Of a stretch of DNA of 64,000 nt, positions 25,107 to 33,323 are shown piece by piece. The translations under genes and the position numbers were made by a program. Location: the NCBI RefSeq assembly GCF_029028005.1, contig NZ_JAOTPO010000008.1, forward strand, positions 149,521 through 213,520. The letters are read 5' to 3'. The stretch's first letter is position 1. Each line of letters opens with the position of its first letter. The stretch comes from Alkalihalobacterium chitinilyticum. Its GTDB lineage: Bacteria > Bacillota > Bacilli > Bacillales > Bacillaceae_F. The notes beneath the pieces were generated by a model, which was given only the letters and a program-made list of their open reading frames with translations, was not told the origin of the DNA and did not search any database.

Positions 25107-25829
25107 TTGATCGCGCTAACTATAATCCAGCTATTTATGATTTTATTGTTTTTTCTACTAGGGTACCTCATTGTTAAAAGAGAAGCCTATTTTCTTCTAT
25201 CTGGTTTTTCTGCAAAATCTAAGGAAGATCAACAGATACTTATTCAAAATGGCTATCCACAAGCAGCAGGCAGAGCACTAATAAATTCCGGTTTTATTTT
25301 ACTAGGTGGATTAGCTTTATATTTTTTCAGGATTCCATATATGATCGAGTTTTCATGGCTTGTCATGATCATTTATTTATTTGCTCGCTTACTCTATATC
25401 GGTAAATTAGATACGACCAAAAATAAGAAGCGTAATTCGATCATTTTAATCATTACGATCGTATTCACGTTTGGTGTTTTAGGAGGGGTTGCTTATATTG
25501 GTATCCAACCGAATGAAGTGACAGTATCGGATGATGGATTGCACGTTAGTGGATTTTACGGAGTAGAGTGGCCTTTGGATGAAATTACGAATGTTGAGTT
25601 AGTCGATACGATCCCCAATGTCCAAGTAAGAACAAATGGTTTTGCTTTTGCTAATCGATTAAAAGGTCACTTTCGCTTGGAAGGGTTAGGTGGAGGCAGA
25701 TTATATTTATACCGTAATCATCCTCCTTTTATTTTCGTTGAAAAAGGTGAAGATTATTTGTTTATAAACTCAAGGGACAGTCAGGAAACAAAATTGTGGT
25801 ACGGAAAAATGAAGGAGCAATTGAACTAG
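25107..25829 (+). CDS. DUF3784-type membrane protein with PH-like C terminus
   Basis: The 240-residue protein has an N-terminal DUF3784-like pair of helices with FSAKSKEDQQ between them, two further helices (about 92-106 and 112-132), and a soluble C-terminal domain (about 135-240) resembling bacterial PH domains (ISDDGLHVSG-like strands, EITNVELVD, YLFINSRDSQET). It starts at TTG 25107, 6 bases after AAGGGAGGGG; the ATG at 25102 is out of frame. It probably belongs to the PadR-DUF2812 operon. Function is unknown. Confidence 0.8.
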   Translation: MIALTIIQLFMILLFFLLGYLIVKREAYFLLSGFSAKSKEDQQILIQNGYPQAAGRALINSGFILLGGLALYFFRIPYMIEFSWLVMIIYLFARLLYIGKLDTTKNKKRNSIILIITIVFTFGVLGGVAYIGIQPNEVTVSDDGLHVSGFYGVEWPLDEITNVELVDTIPNVQVRTNGFAFANRLKGHFRLEGLGGGRLYLYRNHPPFIFVEKGEDYLFINSRDSQETKLWYGKMKEQLN

Positions 25830-25871
25830 TAGACCGATATAGCGATTCTTGCATATGGCGCCAATAAAAAG

Positions 25872-25924
25872 AAGAAGTAACCGTCTCCGCTTTGCCCAGT
25901 GGATAGGATGGTTACTTCTTTTTT
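25872..25924 (+). terminator. Terminator of the PadR operon
   Basis: AAGAAGTAACC (25872-25882) pairs perfectly with GGTTACTTCTT (25910-25920) around a 27-base loop and is followed by TTTT. The ORF drawn across it (25849-26061) is not a gene. Confidence 0.85.
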
Positions 25925-26084
25925 GTGCATTTAACGTTCATTCAGTCAGCCGTTCTTGCCGCATGTTGTGGCTACCATTTAAGGTTTCTTTGAATTCATT
26001 ATATATAGTAGTAATGGATCGTGTTGTACGCAAGGTGGTGTCATTAGACTCGATAAATTAGTAGAAAGTGGACTTTCAACTATT

Positions 26085-26267
26085 GCGGTCTCCTGAGGCC
26101 CTTATTTTCATTAAAACGCGCTTAGAGAGGTGTTTGTGGCACTGAGAGGACCTTATTTACTATGAATCAGGTAAAAATCATTGATTCTTTGCTAGATAAG
26201 CGCGTTTCAATGCCGTAACGTTCGAATACCATTGATTTTGTAATAGATTAGGGCTTCTCAGTGCCAC
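26085..26267. repeat. Four-arm dispersed repeat, copy 4
   Basis: Units start at 26085 (variant GCGGTCTCCTGAGGCCCTTA), 26136, 26196 and 26247, at 51-60-51. The third unit is degenerate (ATAAGCGCGTTTCAATGCC). It fills most of the gap between the PadR operon and the Crp-family gene. Confidence 0.82.
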
Positions 26268-26439
26268 ATAGCTAAATGAGTTCGCCGAATTAATGATAAT
26301 TTTCCATGTCATAAGGTTTTCCACGATTTGAGATCTTTCTTCGAATATTAATTCCTTTATATATTATAATGTAGGCTATAGGGTATGCGATGTAAGGATG
26401 CTTTTATCACATACGTATTTTGAGTAAGAGGTGTTGAAT

Positions 26440-27102
26440 ATGTTAGAAACCAATCAGCTTTATCCTTCGGGTGTCATTCATTTATTTCATAAAGCTCGTG
26501 TGGATGACTGGAAGAATAATAAAACTTATTGTTTTAAAAAAGGTGAACAAATTACGTATCCAGGTAAATTAACAGATGAAATCTATTTAGTAGTCGATGG
26601 AAATGCTCGCATTTTTCATGTGCATCCAGATGGGAAAGAGTGTGTATTGGGCCTTCTAAGTGAAGGAGATTTTATAGATTTATCAAGTGCTTTTATAGAT
26701 AAAGAAAGTGATGCTTATTCAATTGCTTTAACAGAAGTTATGGTAGTTAAGGTACGAATTCAGGAAATAAGAGAAGAGGTTATTCAAACACCGGATTTAG
26801 CTTTAGCTTTGTTACATCATTTTTCAACTCGCTTACGAGATGTTGTACATATTTTAGAGCAGGTTGCCTATGAAAAGGTCGAAGAAAGACTCATCAACTT
26901 ATTTAAAAAGTTAATGGATCCGAAAAATGAAGTAGATGGCTGGTTACCGTTACCTCCCTTTATTACTCATAAGGATATCGCTGGAATGATTGCCTCAACA
27001 AGAGAAACCGTCACCTTTTTAATTAATAAGCTGTCGCAAAATGAAGTGATCCGTAATGAAAACAGTAGACTGTGGATTTCAAAAAAATCGGTAGAGATGT
27101 AA
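26440..27102 (+). CDS. Crp/Fnr family transcriptional regulator
   Basis: The 220-residue protein has a cyclic-nucleotide-type beta-roll (about 25-115, with ITYPGKLTDEIYLVVDGNARIF and EGDFIDLSSAF), a dimerisation helix, and a C-terminal HTH (ITHKDIAGMIASTRETVTFLINKL). No Cys cluster for an iron-sulphur centre is present, so it is not an Fnr-type oxygen sensor. The ATG at 26440 follows AAGAGGTG by 6 bases. The OsmC gene follows 74 bases later and may be a target. Confidence 0.9.
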   Translation: MLETNQLYPSGVIHLFHKARVDDWKNNKTYCFKKGEQITYPGKLTDEIYLVVDGNARIFHVHPDGKECVLGLLSEGDFIDLSSAFIDKESDAYSIALTEVMVVKVRIQEIREEVIQTPDLALALLHHFSTRLRDVVHILEQVAYEKVEERLINLFKKLMDPKNEVDGWLPLPPFITHKDIAGMIASTRETVTFLINKLSQNEVIRNENSRLWISKKSVEM

Positions 27103-27115
27103 GGAGGCTTACATA

Positions 27116-27159
27116 CAACACTTAACCCCTTGGGGTATTATAATGATGTGAAATCATTA
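27116..27159 (+). promoter_or_regulatory. OsmC promoter with two palindromes
   Basis: TATAAT at 27139-27144 is the -10 box. ACCCCTTGGGGT (27125-27136) is a perfect palindrome in the -35/-10 spacer and resembles G-tract operators of CsoR/CstR regulators. A second palindrome, TAATGAT with ATCATTA around GTGAA (27141-27159), covers the start region. The -35 box is poor, suggesting need for activation or tight control. Confidence 0.5.
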
Positions 27160-27176
27160 TACTTGGAGGGAATAAC

Positions 27177-27668
27177 ATGAATAATATTAATGTAAAAGCA
27201 TTAGAACAAACAGTAGAAGCGATTAAAAAGGATCCTACTCTTAAAATGAGAAACTGGGCAGCACAGGTTAAATGGGAAAATGGCGTAAAAAACCTAGTGA
27301 AAATTCGAGACTTTGAAAATATCGTAATGGATGAACCCGAAACATTAGGTGGAACAGATGAAGGGCCCAACCCAGTTGAAATGTTAATCGGCTCAGCTGC
27401 AAGCTGTTTTGCGATTACATTTGAGGTGCTGGCAAGTCAGAATGGTATTACGATCGAAGCTGTTACTGTTGATATTGAGGCAGGATTAAATGCGGCTGTA
27501 TTTTTAGGTCTGGAAGAAGGTGACGGTGGGATCACAAATCCAGTGATTACATTAAAGGCTGAAACATCTGCACCTAAAGAAATAGTAGAAGAAATTGCAA
27601 AAGTTGCGTTCGTTAAATCACCTGTACTGGCAAGCTTAAGTACAGAAATACATGTAAAAGTGGTTTGA
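27177..27668 (+). CDS. OsmC family peroxiredoxin-like protein
   Basis: The 163-residue protein has the OsmC fold signatures DEPETLGGTDEGPNPVEMLIGSAASCFAIT, with one catalytic-type Cys in SAASCFA, and KSPVLASLSTEI. The second Cys of classical OsmC/Ohr (VCPY-type) is replaced by KSPV, so peroxidase activity is uncertain. Relatives handle hydroperoxides or reactive sulphur. GGAGGG lies 6 bases before the ATG. It is monocistronic with its own terminator. Confidence 0.85.
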   Translation: MNNINVKALEQTVEAIKKDPTLKMRNWAAQVKWENGVKNLVKIRDFENIVMDEPETLGGTDEGPNPVEMLIGSAASCFAITFEVLASQNGITIEAVTVDIEAGLNAAVFLGLEEGDGGITNPVITLKAETSAPKEIVEEIAKVAFVKSPVLASLSTEIHVKVV

Positions 27669-27701
27669 TGCAATTAAAAATATAAAGTAGTTGCTTGACT
27701 C

Positions 27702-27733
27702 AATACATCACTTATAAAGTGGTGTATTTTTTT
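27702..27733 (+). terminator. Terminator of the OsmC gene
   Basis: AATACATCACTT (27702-27713) pairs with AAGTGGTGTATT (27717-27728, one G-U) and runs into TTTTTTT. Confidence 0.88.
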
Positions 27734-27912
27734 ACTTGTGAAGCAGTGGTAAAACAGAAGTAATGTATCCTTTTATTTATCGATCAGAGTGTGAACGTTA
27801 ATATGACTTACTTTTTCAGGAACAAAGATTGGACGTATTATTACAACTGTTTAAATGGTAAGTGATGTTAAAATATAATGAAGGTATGACATGATTATGC
27901 TAACGTGGAAAA

Positions 27913-28067
27913 GATAGCTTTAGAGAGAGATTTAAGGAAAAGGAGATGTTTGAAAATGAATTATATCCGGATATTCCTTTGCTGTTAAAGTCTTTAAAAG
28001 AAAAAGGTCTCATTTGGTTAGCAGTGTTAATGGTTTAAAAGATATTCTAATGGGCATCACTAAGTAA
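27913..28067 (+). pseudogene. Relic of a HAD phosphatase gene, paralogous to 5610-6026
   Basis: The sequence reads RERFKEKEMFENELYPDIPL and then LLKSLKEKG, closely matching RERFKEKGMFENKLYSNIPL and LLKSLKEQG of the 5.6-kb gene. It then jumps, after a frame change, to VNGLKDILMGITK and a stop, matching VDQLKDILMG. It therefore lacks both the N terminus and the catalytic middle. DNA similarity is also evident, for example TTTAAGGAAAA and ATGTTTGAAAAT. It is non-functional. Confidence 0.75.
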
Positions 28068-28114
28068 ATTAAAATCTCTATTATAAGTCAATATAATCGA
28101 TAGGTGAGTGAACG

Positions 28115-28270
28115 GTGAAAAACGGAGCAAAGAGTTCAAATAAAAAAGAACGATTTTTGAAAGGCATACTTCGTGACATTCGTGATTCAATCTTCATAGA
28201 GGTAGTAGGTAGAATTTTATTATTTCTCCCAAGAATGATAATAAGACTAATAAAAAATATAACTAACTAA
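28115..28270 (+). CDS. Small basic amphipathic membrane-associated protein
   Basis: The 51-residue ORF has a GTG start about 4-8 bases after AGGTGAGTG. It starts MKNGAKSSNKKERFLKGILR and ends with a hydrophobic, Arg-rich helix (FIEVVGRILLFLPRMIIRLI). Similar short proteins with an RxxR-containing terminal helix occur in Bacillus genomes without known function. No terminator is clear, but an 8-bp inverted repeat (GAACCGCC 28282-28289 with GGCGGTTC 28360-28367) follows. Confidence 0.55.
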   Translation: MKNGAKSSNKKERFLKGILRDIRDSIFIEVVGRILLFLPRMIIRLIKNITN

Positions 28271-28503
28271 AACGGATAAAAGAACCGCCAGGCACTTATG
28301 ATATTTGTAAATTTGTTTTAGGAAGATGAAGGTGTTCAATGTTAGGACATGATTATGAAGGCGGTTCAAACCAATTCTCTTAAAGCCTATCAAAAGGCAT
28401 TTTAGTTGTGCATTATTTATATTAAAACGCCACTGAAAAGACAATCACAACATTAATTCGACTAACTGCCTTTTATACATATTTCCTTAGTGGCACCAAT
28501 TGG

Positions 28504-29184
28504 TTAATTTTTAAATACATGTTGTCCAATTACAATGGTTGTCTCTCTTGAGTCTAACCAACGACTAGTCGCAATGTCTGGGTTGTAGAAGAATAATGAA
28601 CCTTGTGCGATATTTCTCATGTCGGATAAGGCAGCTTGTACTGCTTTGATGGATTCTTGATCAGCGGGTTTGTTCACTTGACCGTTCGCTACAGGTTGGA
28701 ATTGTCTAGGTTGATAAATCACTTCTCTTATTGTATTCGGAAATTGAGAGCTTTCTAGGCGATTTAAGACCACATCAGCGACTGCTACTTTTCCTTCAAA
28801 AGGTTCGGTTTGAGCTTCGGCTCGTACAATTCTTGCCAATAAATCAAGTTCAGTTTCCGTGAGTTTTAGTTTGTTAGCGTAGTTTTCTTTTTGTTCTGTA
28901 TTAGCGTTGCTTTGCCCTTTACTACGACTTACGTTATTTGAATTACTTGTTTGCTTTGGTGGGTTGAAGTTGTTTTTACGTTTACCTATATGTATATGCT
29001 CACCGACATAGATCCGATCTAAATTTTTAACTTGCGGGTTAGCCTCTGCTAATTCATCTAATGTTAAGCCATGTTCTTGTGCAATTTTCGTCATGGTGTC
29101 ACCTTTTTCAACTGTATAAGCCAAAACTGGTGCGGCAAAAAATAGAGCAGCCAGCAATGTTAGTAAGAAAATTAGTTTTTTCAT
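28504..29184 (-). CDS. SleB/CwlJ-type cell-wall hydrolase with LysM domain
   Basis: The 226-residue protein has a signal peptide (MKKLIFLLTLLAALFFAAPVLA), one LysM domain (YTVEKGDTMTKIAQEHGLTL... to about 68), a Ser/Asn-rich linker, and a Hydrolase_2 domain (about 113-226) with LLARIVRAEAQTEPFEGKVA, the catalytic Glu in AEAQ, VADVVLNRL and QFQPV. Family members are lytic transglycosylases of spore cortex or cell wall (SleB, CwlJ, YkvT). The LysM rather than PG-binding domain is closer to YkvT. GAGGAGGAGAACT precedes the ATG. Confidence 0.9.
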   Translation of the reverse strand: MKKLIFLLTLLAALFFAAPVLAYTVEKGDTMTKIAQEHGLTLDELAEANPQVKNLDRIYVGEHIHIGKRKNNFNPPKQTSNSNNVSRSKGQSNANTEQKENYANKLKLTETELDLLARIVRAEAQTEPFEGKVAVADVVLNRLESSQFPNTIREVIYQPRQFQPVANGQVNKPADQESIKAVQAALSDMRNIAQGSLFFYNPDIATSRWLDSRETTIVIGQHVFKN

Positions 29185-29530
29185 AGTTCTCCTCCTAGTA
29201 ATTCTGTTTTTTGTGAGCTCTTATGTAACTCTACAACTCTATCCTTATGAGAGAATAAAATAGAATAGTATTACAATATGTTTACATAGAGATTAAAGTA
29301 GTATTGGAATTGGTTGTTTATGACAGAATTACTATTTTATAATAAAAGAAAATCATTGGAGTTTAATGAGTGGCGGGGTAGACAATGAGGAGCATTTACT
29401 TCATCAAAGAAAGTGATCTATTAAAAATTTAAAAGAATAGATATAACAGCTTAAAACTAAGATCAAGGAGCCTATCATTACGATGGACCCAAGCGATTAA
29501 CCATCAATTTTAAAATAAAGGAAGAGATTC
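29185..29530. other. Divergent intergenic region, no gene seen
   Basis: AT-rich spacer between the SleB-like gene on the minus strand and the M20 gene on the plus strand. No ORF with a ribosome binding site, strong hairpin or repeat unit was found; promoters for both genes should lie here. Confidence 0.4.
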
Positions 29531-30646
29531 GTGGAAAAGCATAATCTGGAGTTAACCAAAAACTTACGTCATGAATTACATGAGCACCCTGAGCTTTCTA
29601 ATCAAGAAGTTTGGACGAAACAACATTTAATTGACTTTCTAAAAAAACATACCCAACTAGAGATTGTAGATAAGGGTCAATGGTTTTATGCGATATATCT
29701 GGCAGGTGAAGGTAAAAAGAACATGGCGTTCCGGGCTGATTTTGATGCGCTTCCTATCGAAGAAACGATTGATATCCCTCATGCTTCAAAGATCCGAGGC
29801 GTTTCTCATAAATGTGGGCATGATGGTCATGCCGCTTGTTTAGCTGGCTTTGCTCTTGAAGTCGATCAGAAAGGTGCTGACAAAAACATTTACTTCTTGT
29901 TTCAACATGCTGAGGAAACAGGGGATGGTGCAGCCAAGTGTGTCTCGTTTATAAAGGAACATAATATTGATGAAATTTTTGCCTATCATAATATGAGTGG
30001 TATGGCTTTGAATTCAATTCATGTAATTGATGGGACTGCTCACTGTGCATCGAAAGGAATGAGCATTCGTTTGGAAGGAGCGCCGGCACATGCTAGTCAA
30101 CCAGAAGATGGAATCAATCCGGCTTTTGCAATCGCAAAAATTATTAATTCAATCCCCGAGTTTACAGCGTCAAAGACGAATAAAGGGATGGTGCTTTGTA
30201 CCGTAGTTCAGGTCGATATTGGGGAAAGAGCGTTCGGGTTATCGGCAAGCAAGGGAGAATTGTTGCTAACCATCCGTGCATTTTATGAAGAAGAATTAGT
30301 GGGGCTTCAAAAGAGTCTTGAAGAGCTTTCACTTTCTCTATCAGCACAATACGGACTGAAAACGAGTTTCTCATACAACGATACCTTTCCCGAAACGGTA
30401 AATCACAAATCAAGTTCGGAAAAGATACGAAAAGTCTGCCAAGAAAACGGGTTTCAGCTAGTTGAGATGAAGGAAGCCTTTCGGGCGTCCGAAGATTTCG
30501 GCCACTATTTAAAAGAGACAAAGGGTGCCATCTGCTATATCGGAAATGGGAAAGGGTATCCTCATATCCATACCGTACAATATGATTTCCGGGATGAGAT
30601 CATCGAAACCGCAGTTGAACTTTTCAAAGGACTCGCTGAATTGTAA
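29531..30646 (+). CDS. M20 family amidohydrolase (amino-acylase/indole-acetyl type)
   Basis: The 371-residue metallopeptidase-fold enzyme shows M20D signatures: RHELHEHPELSNQE, AFRADFDALPIEE, HKCGHDGHAA, QHAEETGDGA and AYHNMSG. These supply the metal ligands (His, Cys/Asp, Glu, His). Relatives hydrolyse N-acyl amino acids or related amides. It starts at GTG 29531 after GGAAGAG. A HAD phosphatase and an Asp/Glu racemase follow in the same direction but with 135-base gaps, so cotranscription is uncertain. Confidence 0.9.
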   Translation: MEKHNLELTKNLRHELHEHPELSNQEVWTKQHLIDFLKKHTQLEIVDKGQWFYAIYLAGEGKKNMAFRADFDALPIEETIDIPHASKIRGVSHKCGHDGHAACLAGFALEVDQKGADKNIYFLFQHAEETGDGAAKCVSFIKEHNIDEIFAYHNMSGMALNSIHVIDGTAHCASKGMSIRLEGAPAHASQPEDGINPAFAIAKIINSIPEFTASKTNKGMVLCTVVQVDIGERAFGLSASKGELLLTIRAFYEEELVGLQKSLEELSLSLSAQYGLKTSFSYNDTFPETVNHKSSSEKIRKVCQENGFQLVEMKEAFRASEDFGHYLKETKGAICYIGNGKGYPHIHTVQYDFRDEIIETAVELFKGLAEL

Positions 30647-30780
30647 ATCGTCGTTAATAAATAAAGAATTCAGTGTATGACGGTTTTTCTTGATAACCGA
30701 ATTAAATGGTAAATGATGTTATAATATTATTAAATTAGTATTGTTTTGCTAAAGAAGGATAGAAGAGAGTTGGGTTAAAA

Positions 30781-31473
30781 GTGATAAAAGCCGCTATATT
30801 TGATTTAGATGGAACTTTATTAAATCGAGATGAGTCAGTCAAAATTTTTATCAGCAGGCAATACGATAGATTAACTCAACAGGTAGGACATATTCCTAAA
30901 GAAAAGTATGTGACAAGATTTATTGAATTGGACAACAGAGGGTATGTTTGGAAAGACAAAGTCTATCAACAAATCGTTCATGAATTTAAGATTGATCGAC
31001 TAACCTGGGAAGAACTGCTTCAAGACTACATCGACGAGTTTAGGTATAGTTGTGTTCCTTTTGCTCATTTAACTCAGATGTTGGATGAATTAAAAAGGAG
31101 CAAACTTCTGTTAGGGGTCATTACGAATGGTTATGGCCAATTCCAAATGGATAATATAGAGGCTTTAGGTATTAGAGAGTACTTTGACGTAATTTTAGTA
31201 TCCGAATGGGAAGGGATAAAAAAACCAGACCCAAAAATTTTTGAAAGAGCTTTAAAGAAACTCAATGTTTCACCGAGTGAGAGTATCTTTATCGGCGACC
31301 ATCCAGAAAATGACGTATACGCAGCCGAAAATGCTGGGATGAAGGGGATTTGGAAGAAAGATCCACACTTAAATAAAGTTGATACAGATTACATAGTTGA
31401 GGACTTAGCCGAAATTCCATTGCTTATAAAAAAAATCAAAGCGGAAACTAACAACAATTGTATTATAGATTAA
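30781..31473 (+). CDS. HAD superfamily hydrolase
   Basis: The 230-residue phosphatase has all HAD motifs: FDLDGTLLNRDE (motif I), VITNGYGQ (II), KKPDPKIFERALKKL (III Lys) and FIGDHPENDVYAAENAG (IV). It belongs to the Gph/YjjG-like group acting on small phosphate esters. It begins with GTG 30781; the ribosome binding site is weak. It provides an intact contrast to the two gutted HAD genes at 5.6 and 27.9 kb, which belong to a different subfamily. Confidence 0.9.
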   Translation: MIKAAIFDLDGTLLNRDESVKIFISRQYDRLTQQVGHIPKEKYVTRFIELDNRGYVWKDKVYQQIVHEFKIDRLTWEELLQDYIDEFRYSCVPFAHLTQMLDELKRSKLLLGVITNGYGQFQMDNIEALGIREYFDVILVSEWEGIKKPDPKIFERALKKLNVSPSESIFIGDHPENDVYAAENAGMKGIWKKDPHLNKVDTDYIVEDLAEIPLLIKKIKAETNNNCIID

Positions 31474-31593
31474 AAGATTAGTAGCTATGGCACTCATAGG
31501 GAGCCTTAAATTGCATAGGTGCTTTTTTTAGGTTCGAATTTTTTAGATACGAACATGGATAGGAACAAAAGCCAGAAAATACGGGAGGATACC

Positions 31594-32286
31594 ATGAAAA
31601 CAATCGGATTAATTGGTGGGATGAGTTGGGAATCTTCATCTGAATATTACAGGATTATTAACGAAGAAGTAAAAAAACAATTAGGTGGTTTACATTCCGC
31701 AAAGTGTCTTTTATATAGTGTCGATTTTGACGAAATTGAACGCTACCAAGCAAAGGGCGATTGGGAAACTGCTGGTAAAATGTTAGGAGAAGTAGCTTTA
31801 TCTTTAGAAAAAGCAGGTGCAGCATTTATTGTGATCTGCACGAACACGATGCACAAAGTAATTGACTACATTGAAGAGAAAATTCAAATTCCGGTATTAC
31901 ATATTGCAGAAGCAACGGCGAATCAAATTCAAAAATCAAATATAAAAACGGTTGGTTTGCTTGGAACGAAATATACGATGGAACAAGATTTTTATAAGTC
32001 TAGAATAGAGACGAATGGTATTAAAGTAATCATTCCGGATCAAGAGGAAAGAAACATAGTAAATCAGGTGATTTATGAAGAGTTGTGTTTAGGAGACATC
32101 AGGAAATCATCCAAAGACTATTACCAAAAAGTAATGGAGAGCTTAGTAGATAAAGGGGCAGAAGGGATCATATTGGGGTGTACGGAAATTGGATTATTAG
32201 TAAAACAAGAAGACTCAAAAGTACCTTTATTTGATACAACCGTTATTCATGCGATTGAAGCCGTTAATATGGCACTGAGAAAATAA
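31594..32286 (+). CDS. Aspartate/glutamate racemase family protein
   Basis: The 230-residue protein has the Asp/Glu racemase fold: N-terminal TIGLIGGMSWESSSEYYRII, first catalytic Cys in ICTNTMH and second in LGCTEIGLL. It resembles RacX/YgeA-type broad-specificity amino-acid racemases that supply D-amino acids for cell-wall modification. The ATG at 31594 is 4-5 bases after GGGAGGAT; the upstream in-frame start at 31519 has no site. Confidence 0.9.
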   Translation: MKTIGLIGGMSWESSSEYYRIINEEVKKQLGGLHSAKCLLYSVDFDEIERYQAKGDWETAGKMLGEVALSLEKAGAAFIVICTNTMHKVIDYIEEKIQIPVLHIAEATANQIQKSNIKTVGLLGTKYTMEQDFYKSRIETNGIKVIIPDQEERNIVNQVIYEELCLGDIRKSSKDYYQKVMESLVDKGAEGIILGCTEIGLLVKQEDSKVPLFDTTVIHAIEAVNMALRK

Positions 32287-32505
32287 CAAACTTTACTAAA
32301 ATTGAATGACTTCGTATAGTAAAGGATACAGAACAACGAGACGTGGTGGCTGACAGACCCTTTACTATTTAACCAAAGCACTTTGTGCATATAAGGAGCC
32401 GACTTCTCTTGTTATATCATGATAGAAAATTCATGATCCTCATAAATGAGTTGATTCTAATGTAATATCACCATTTTAAAAAAACTAATAGGATCTTGGC
32501 AAAAA

Positions 32506-33105
32506 TTATTTTTTTACAAAACCGTCTAAAGCATAGCGTAAATATGTAGTTGACTCTTGAACAAGATCCACTTCATCTTTATATAATCCCCAATCATAAA
32601 TCAGTCCTCGAATGATTCGTGCCATACATTTCGTCATATATTCCGCATTGACGTCTGTTCTAAAATCACCTTCATTGATCCCTTTTTGGAAGTAAGTAGT
32701 CAAAACTTTGTATAATGTACGATCAGGATTGGTAAAAAAGCTCGTTCGATTAGGGTTAAGCTCATTTATATAGATAACTCTTAGCATGTCCAAACCAATT
32801 TCATCTCGCATGTATGTCATTAAAGCTTTAAAGAATGACAGCAATTGATCGTAGGCTGTAAGGGTTTTGTCATGAGTCGAAAAATATGACTCATAAAAAT
32901 TATCCATTTCCTTAAATTTTTCTAAGAAAATTTCATGCTTTGATTTAAAATGCGTATAAAATGCACCTTTTGAAGAAGATGCAGTTGCTACTATTTCATC
33001 AACGGAAACATTATCAAATCCCTTTTCAGCAAATAAATGAAGAGCTGTATTTAAAAGTTTCTTTTTTGTTTCTTGTCCTTTTTTATGTTTAATAGTCAAT
33101 GACAT
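32506..33105 (-). CDS. TetR family transcriptional regulator
   Basis: The 199-residue repressor has an N-terminal HTH (AEKGFDNVSVDEIVATASSSKGAFYTHFKSKHEIFLEKF) and a helical ligand domain. It is transcribed away from the acyl-CoA ligase gene, and three repeats of a GACTATAGTC-like site lie between them. A fatty-acyl-CoA or short-chain acid inducer is therefore plausible. GTG 33108 and ATG 33105 are adjacent possible starts; no strong ribosome binding site decides between them. Confidence 0.9.
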   Translation of the reverse strand: MSLTIKHKKGQETKKKLLNTALHLFAEKGFDNVSVDEIVATASSSKGAFYTHFKSKHEIFLEKFKEMDNFYESYFSTHDKTLTAYDQLLSFFKALMTYMRDEIGLDMLRVIYINELNPNRTSFFTNPDRTLYKVLTTYFQKGINEGDFRTDVNAEYMTKCMARIIRGLIYDWGLYKDEVDLVQESTTYLRYALDGFVKK

Positions 33106-33145
33106 CACTCATTTCTATAAAATATTCAGAAAATATTGACATTAA

Positions 33146-33210
33146 GACCACAGTCTGTTTTAATGTTTTGTAGAGACTATAGTCTGTTTTATGTAAAAGA
33201 GACTGTAGTT
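33146..33210. promoter_or_regulatory. Three repeated TetR operator candidates
   Basis: GACCACAGTC (33146-33155), GACTATAGTC (33175-33184, perfect palindrome) and GACTGTAGTT (33201-33210), the first two followed by TGTTTT, are spaced 29 and 26 bases apart in the divergent region. They are likely binding sites of the TetR protein encoded next door. Confidence 0.6.
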
Positions 33211-33286
33211 TGTATCACTACTAAAATTGTATATTAATAATTCCAGTTAGAAAAGGAGGAGCGAAATTTTTTTACTTTCGAGTAAA

Positions 33287-33300
33287 TGAAAGCGCTTTAA
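33287..33300 (+). promoter_or_regulatory. CcpA cre-like site before the acyl-CoA ligase
   Basis: TGAAAGCGCTTTAA matches the cre consensus in 13 of 14 positions and contains a perfect 10-bp palindrome. It lies 24 bases upstream of the ligase start, suitable for roadblock repression by CcpA when preferred sugars are present. Confidence 0.6.
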
Positions 33301-33323
33301 TTTTAAATGGAGGTGGAATTTTG

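Noticed and set aside
25849..26061. 70-codon ORF after the PadR operon
   Set aside because: It spans a clear terminator hairpin and has no ribosome binding site.
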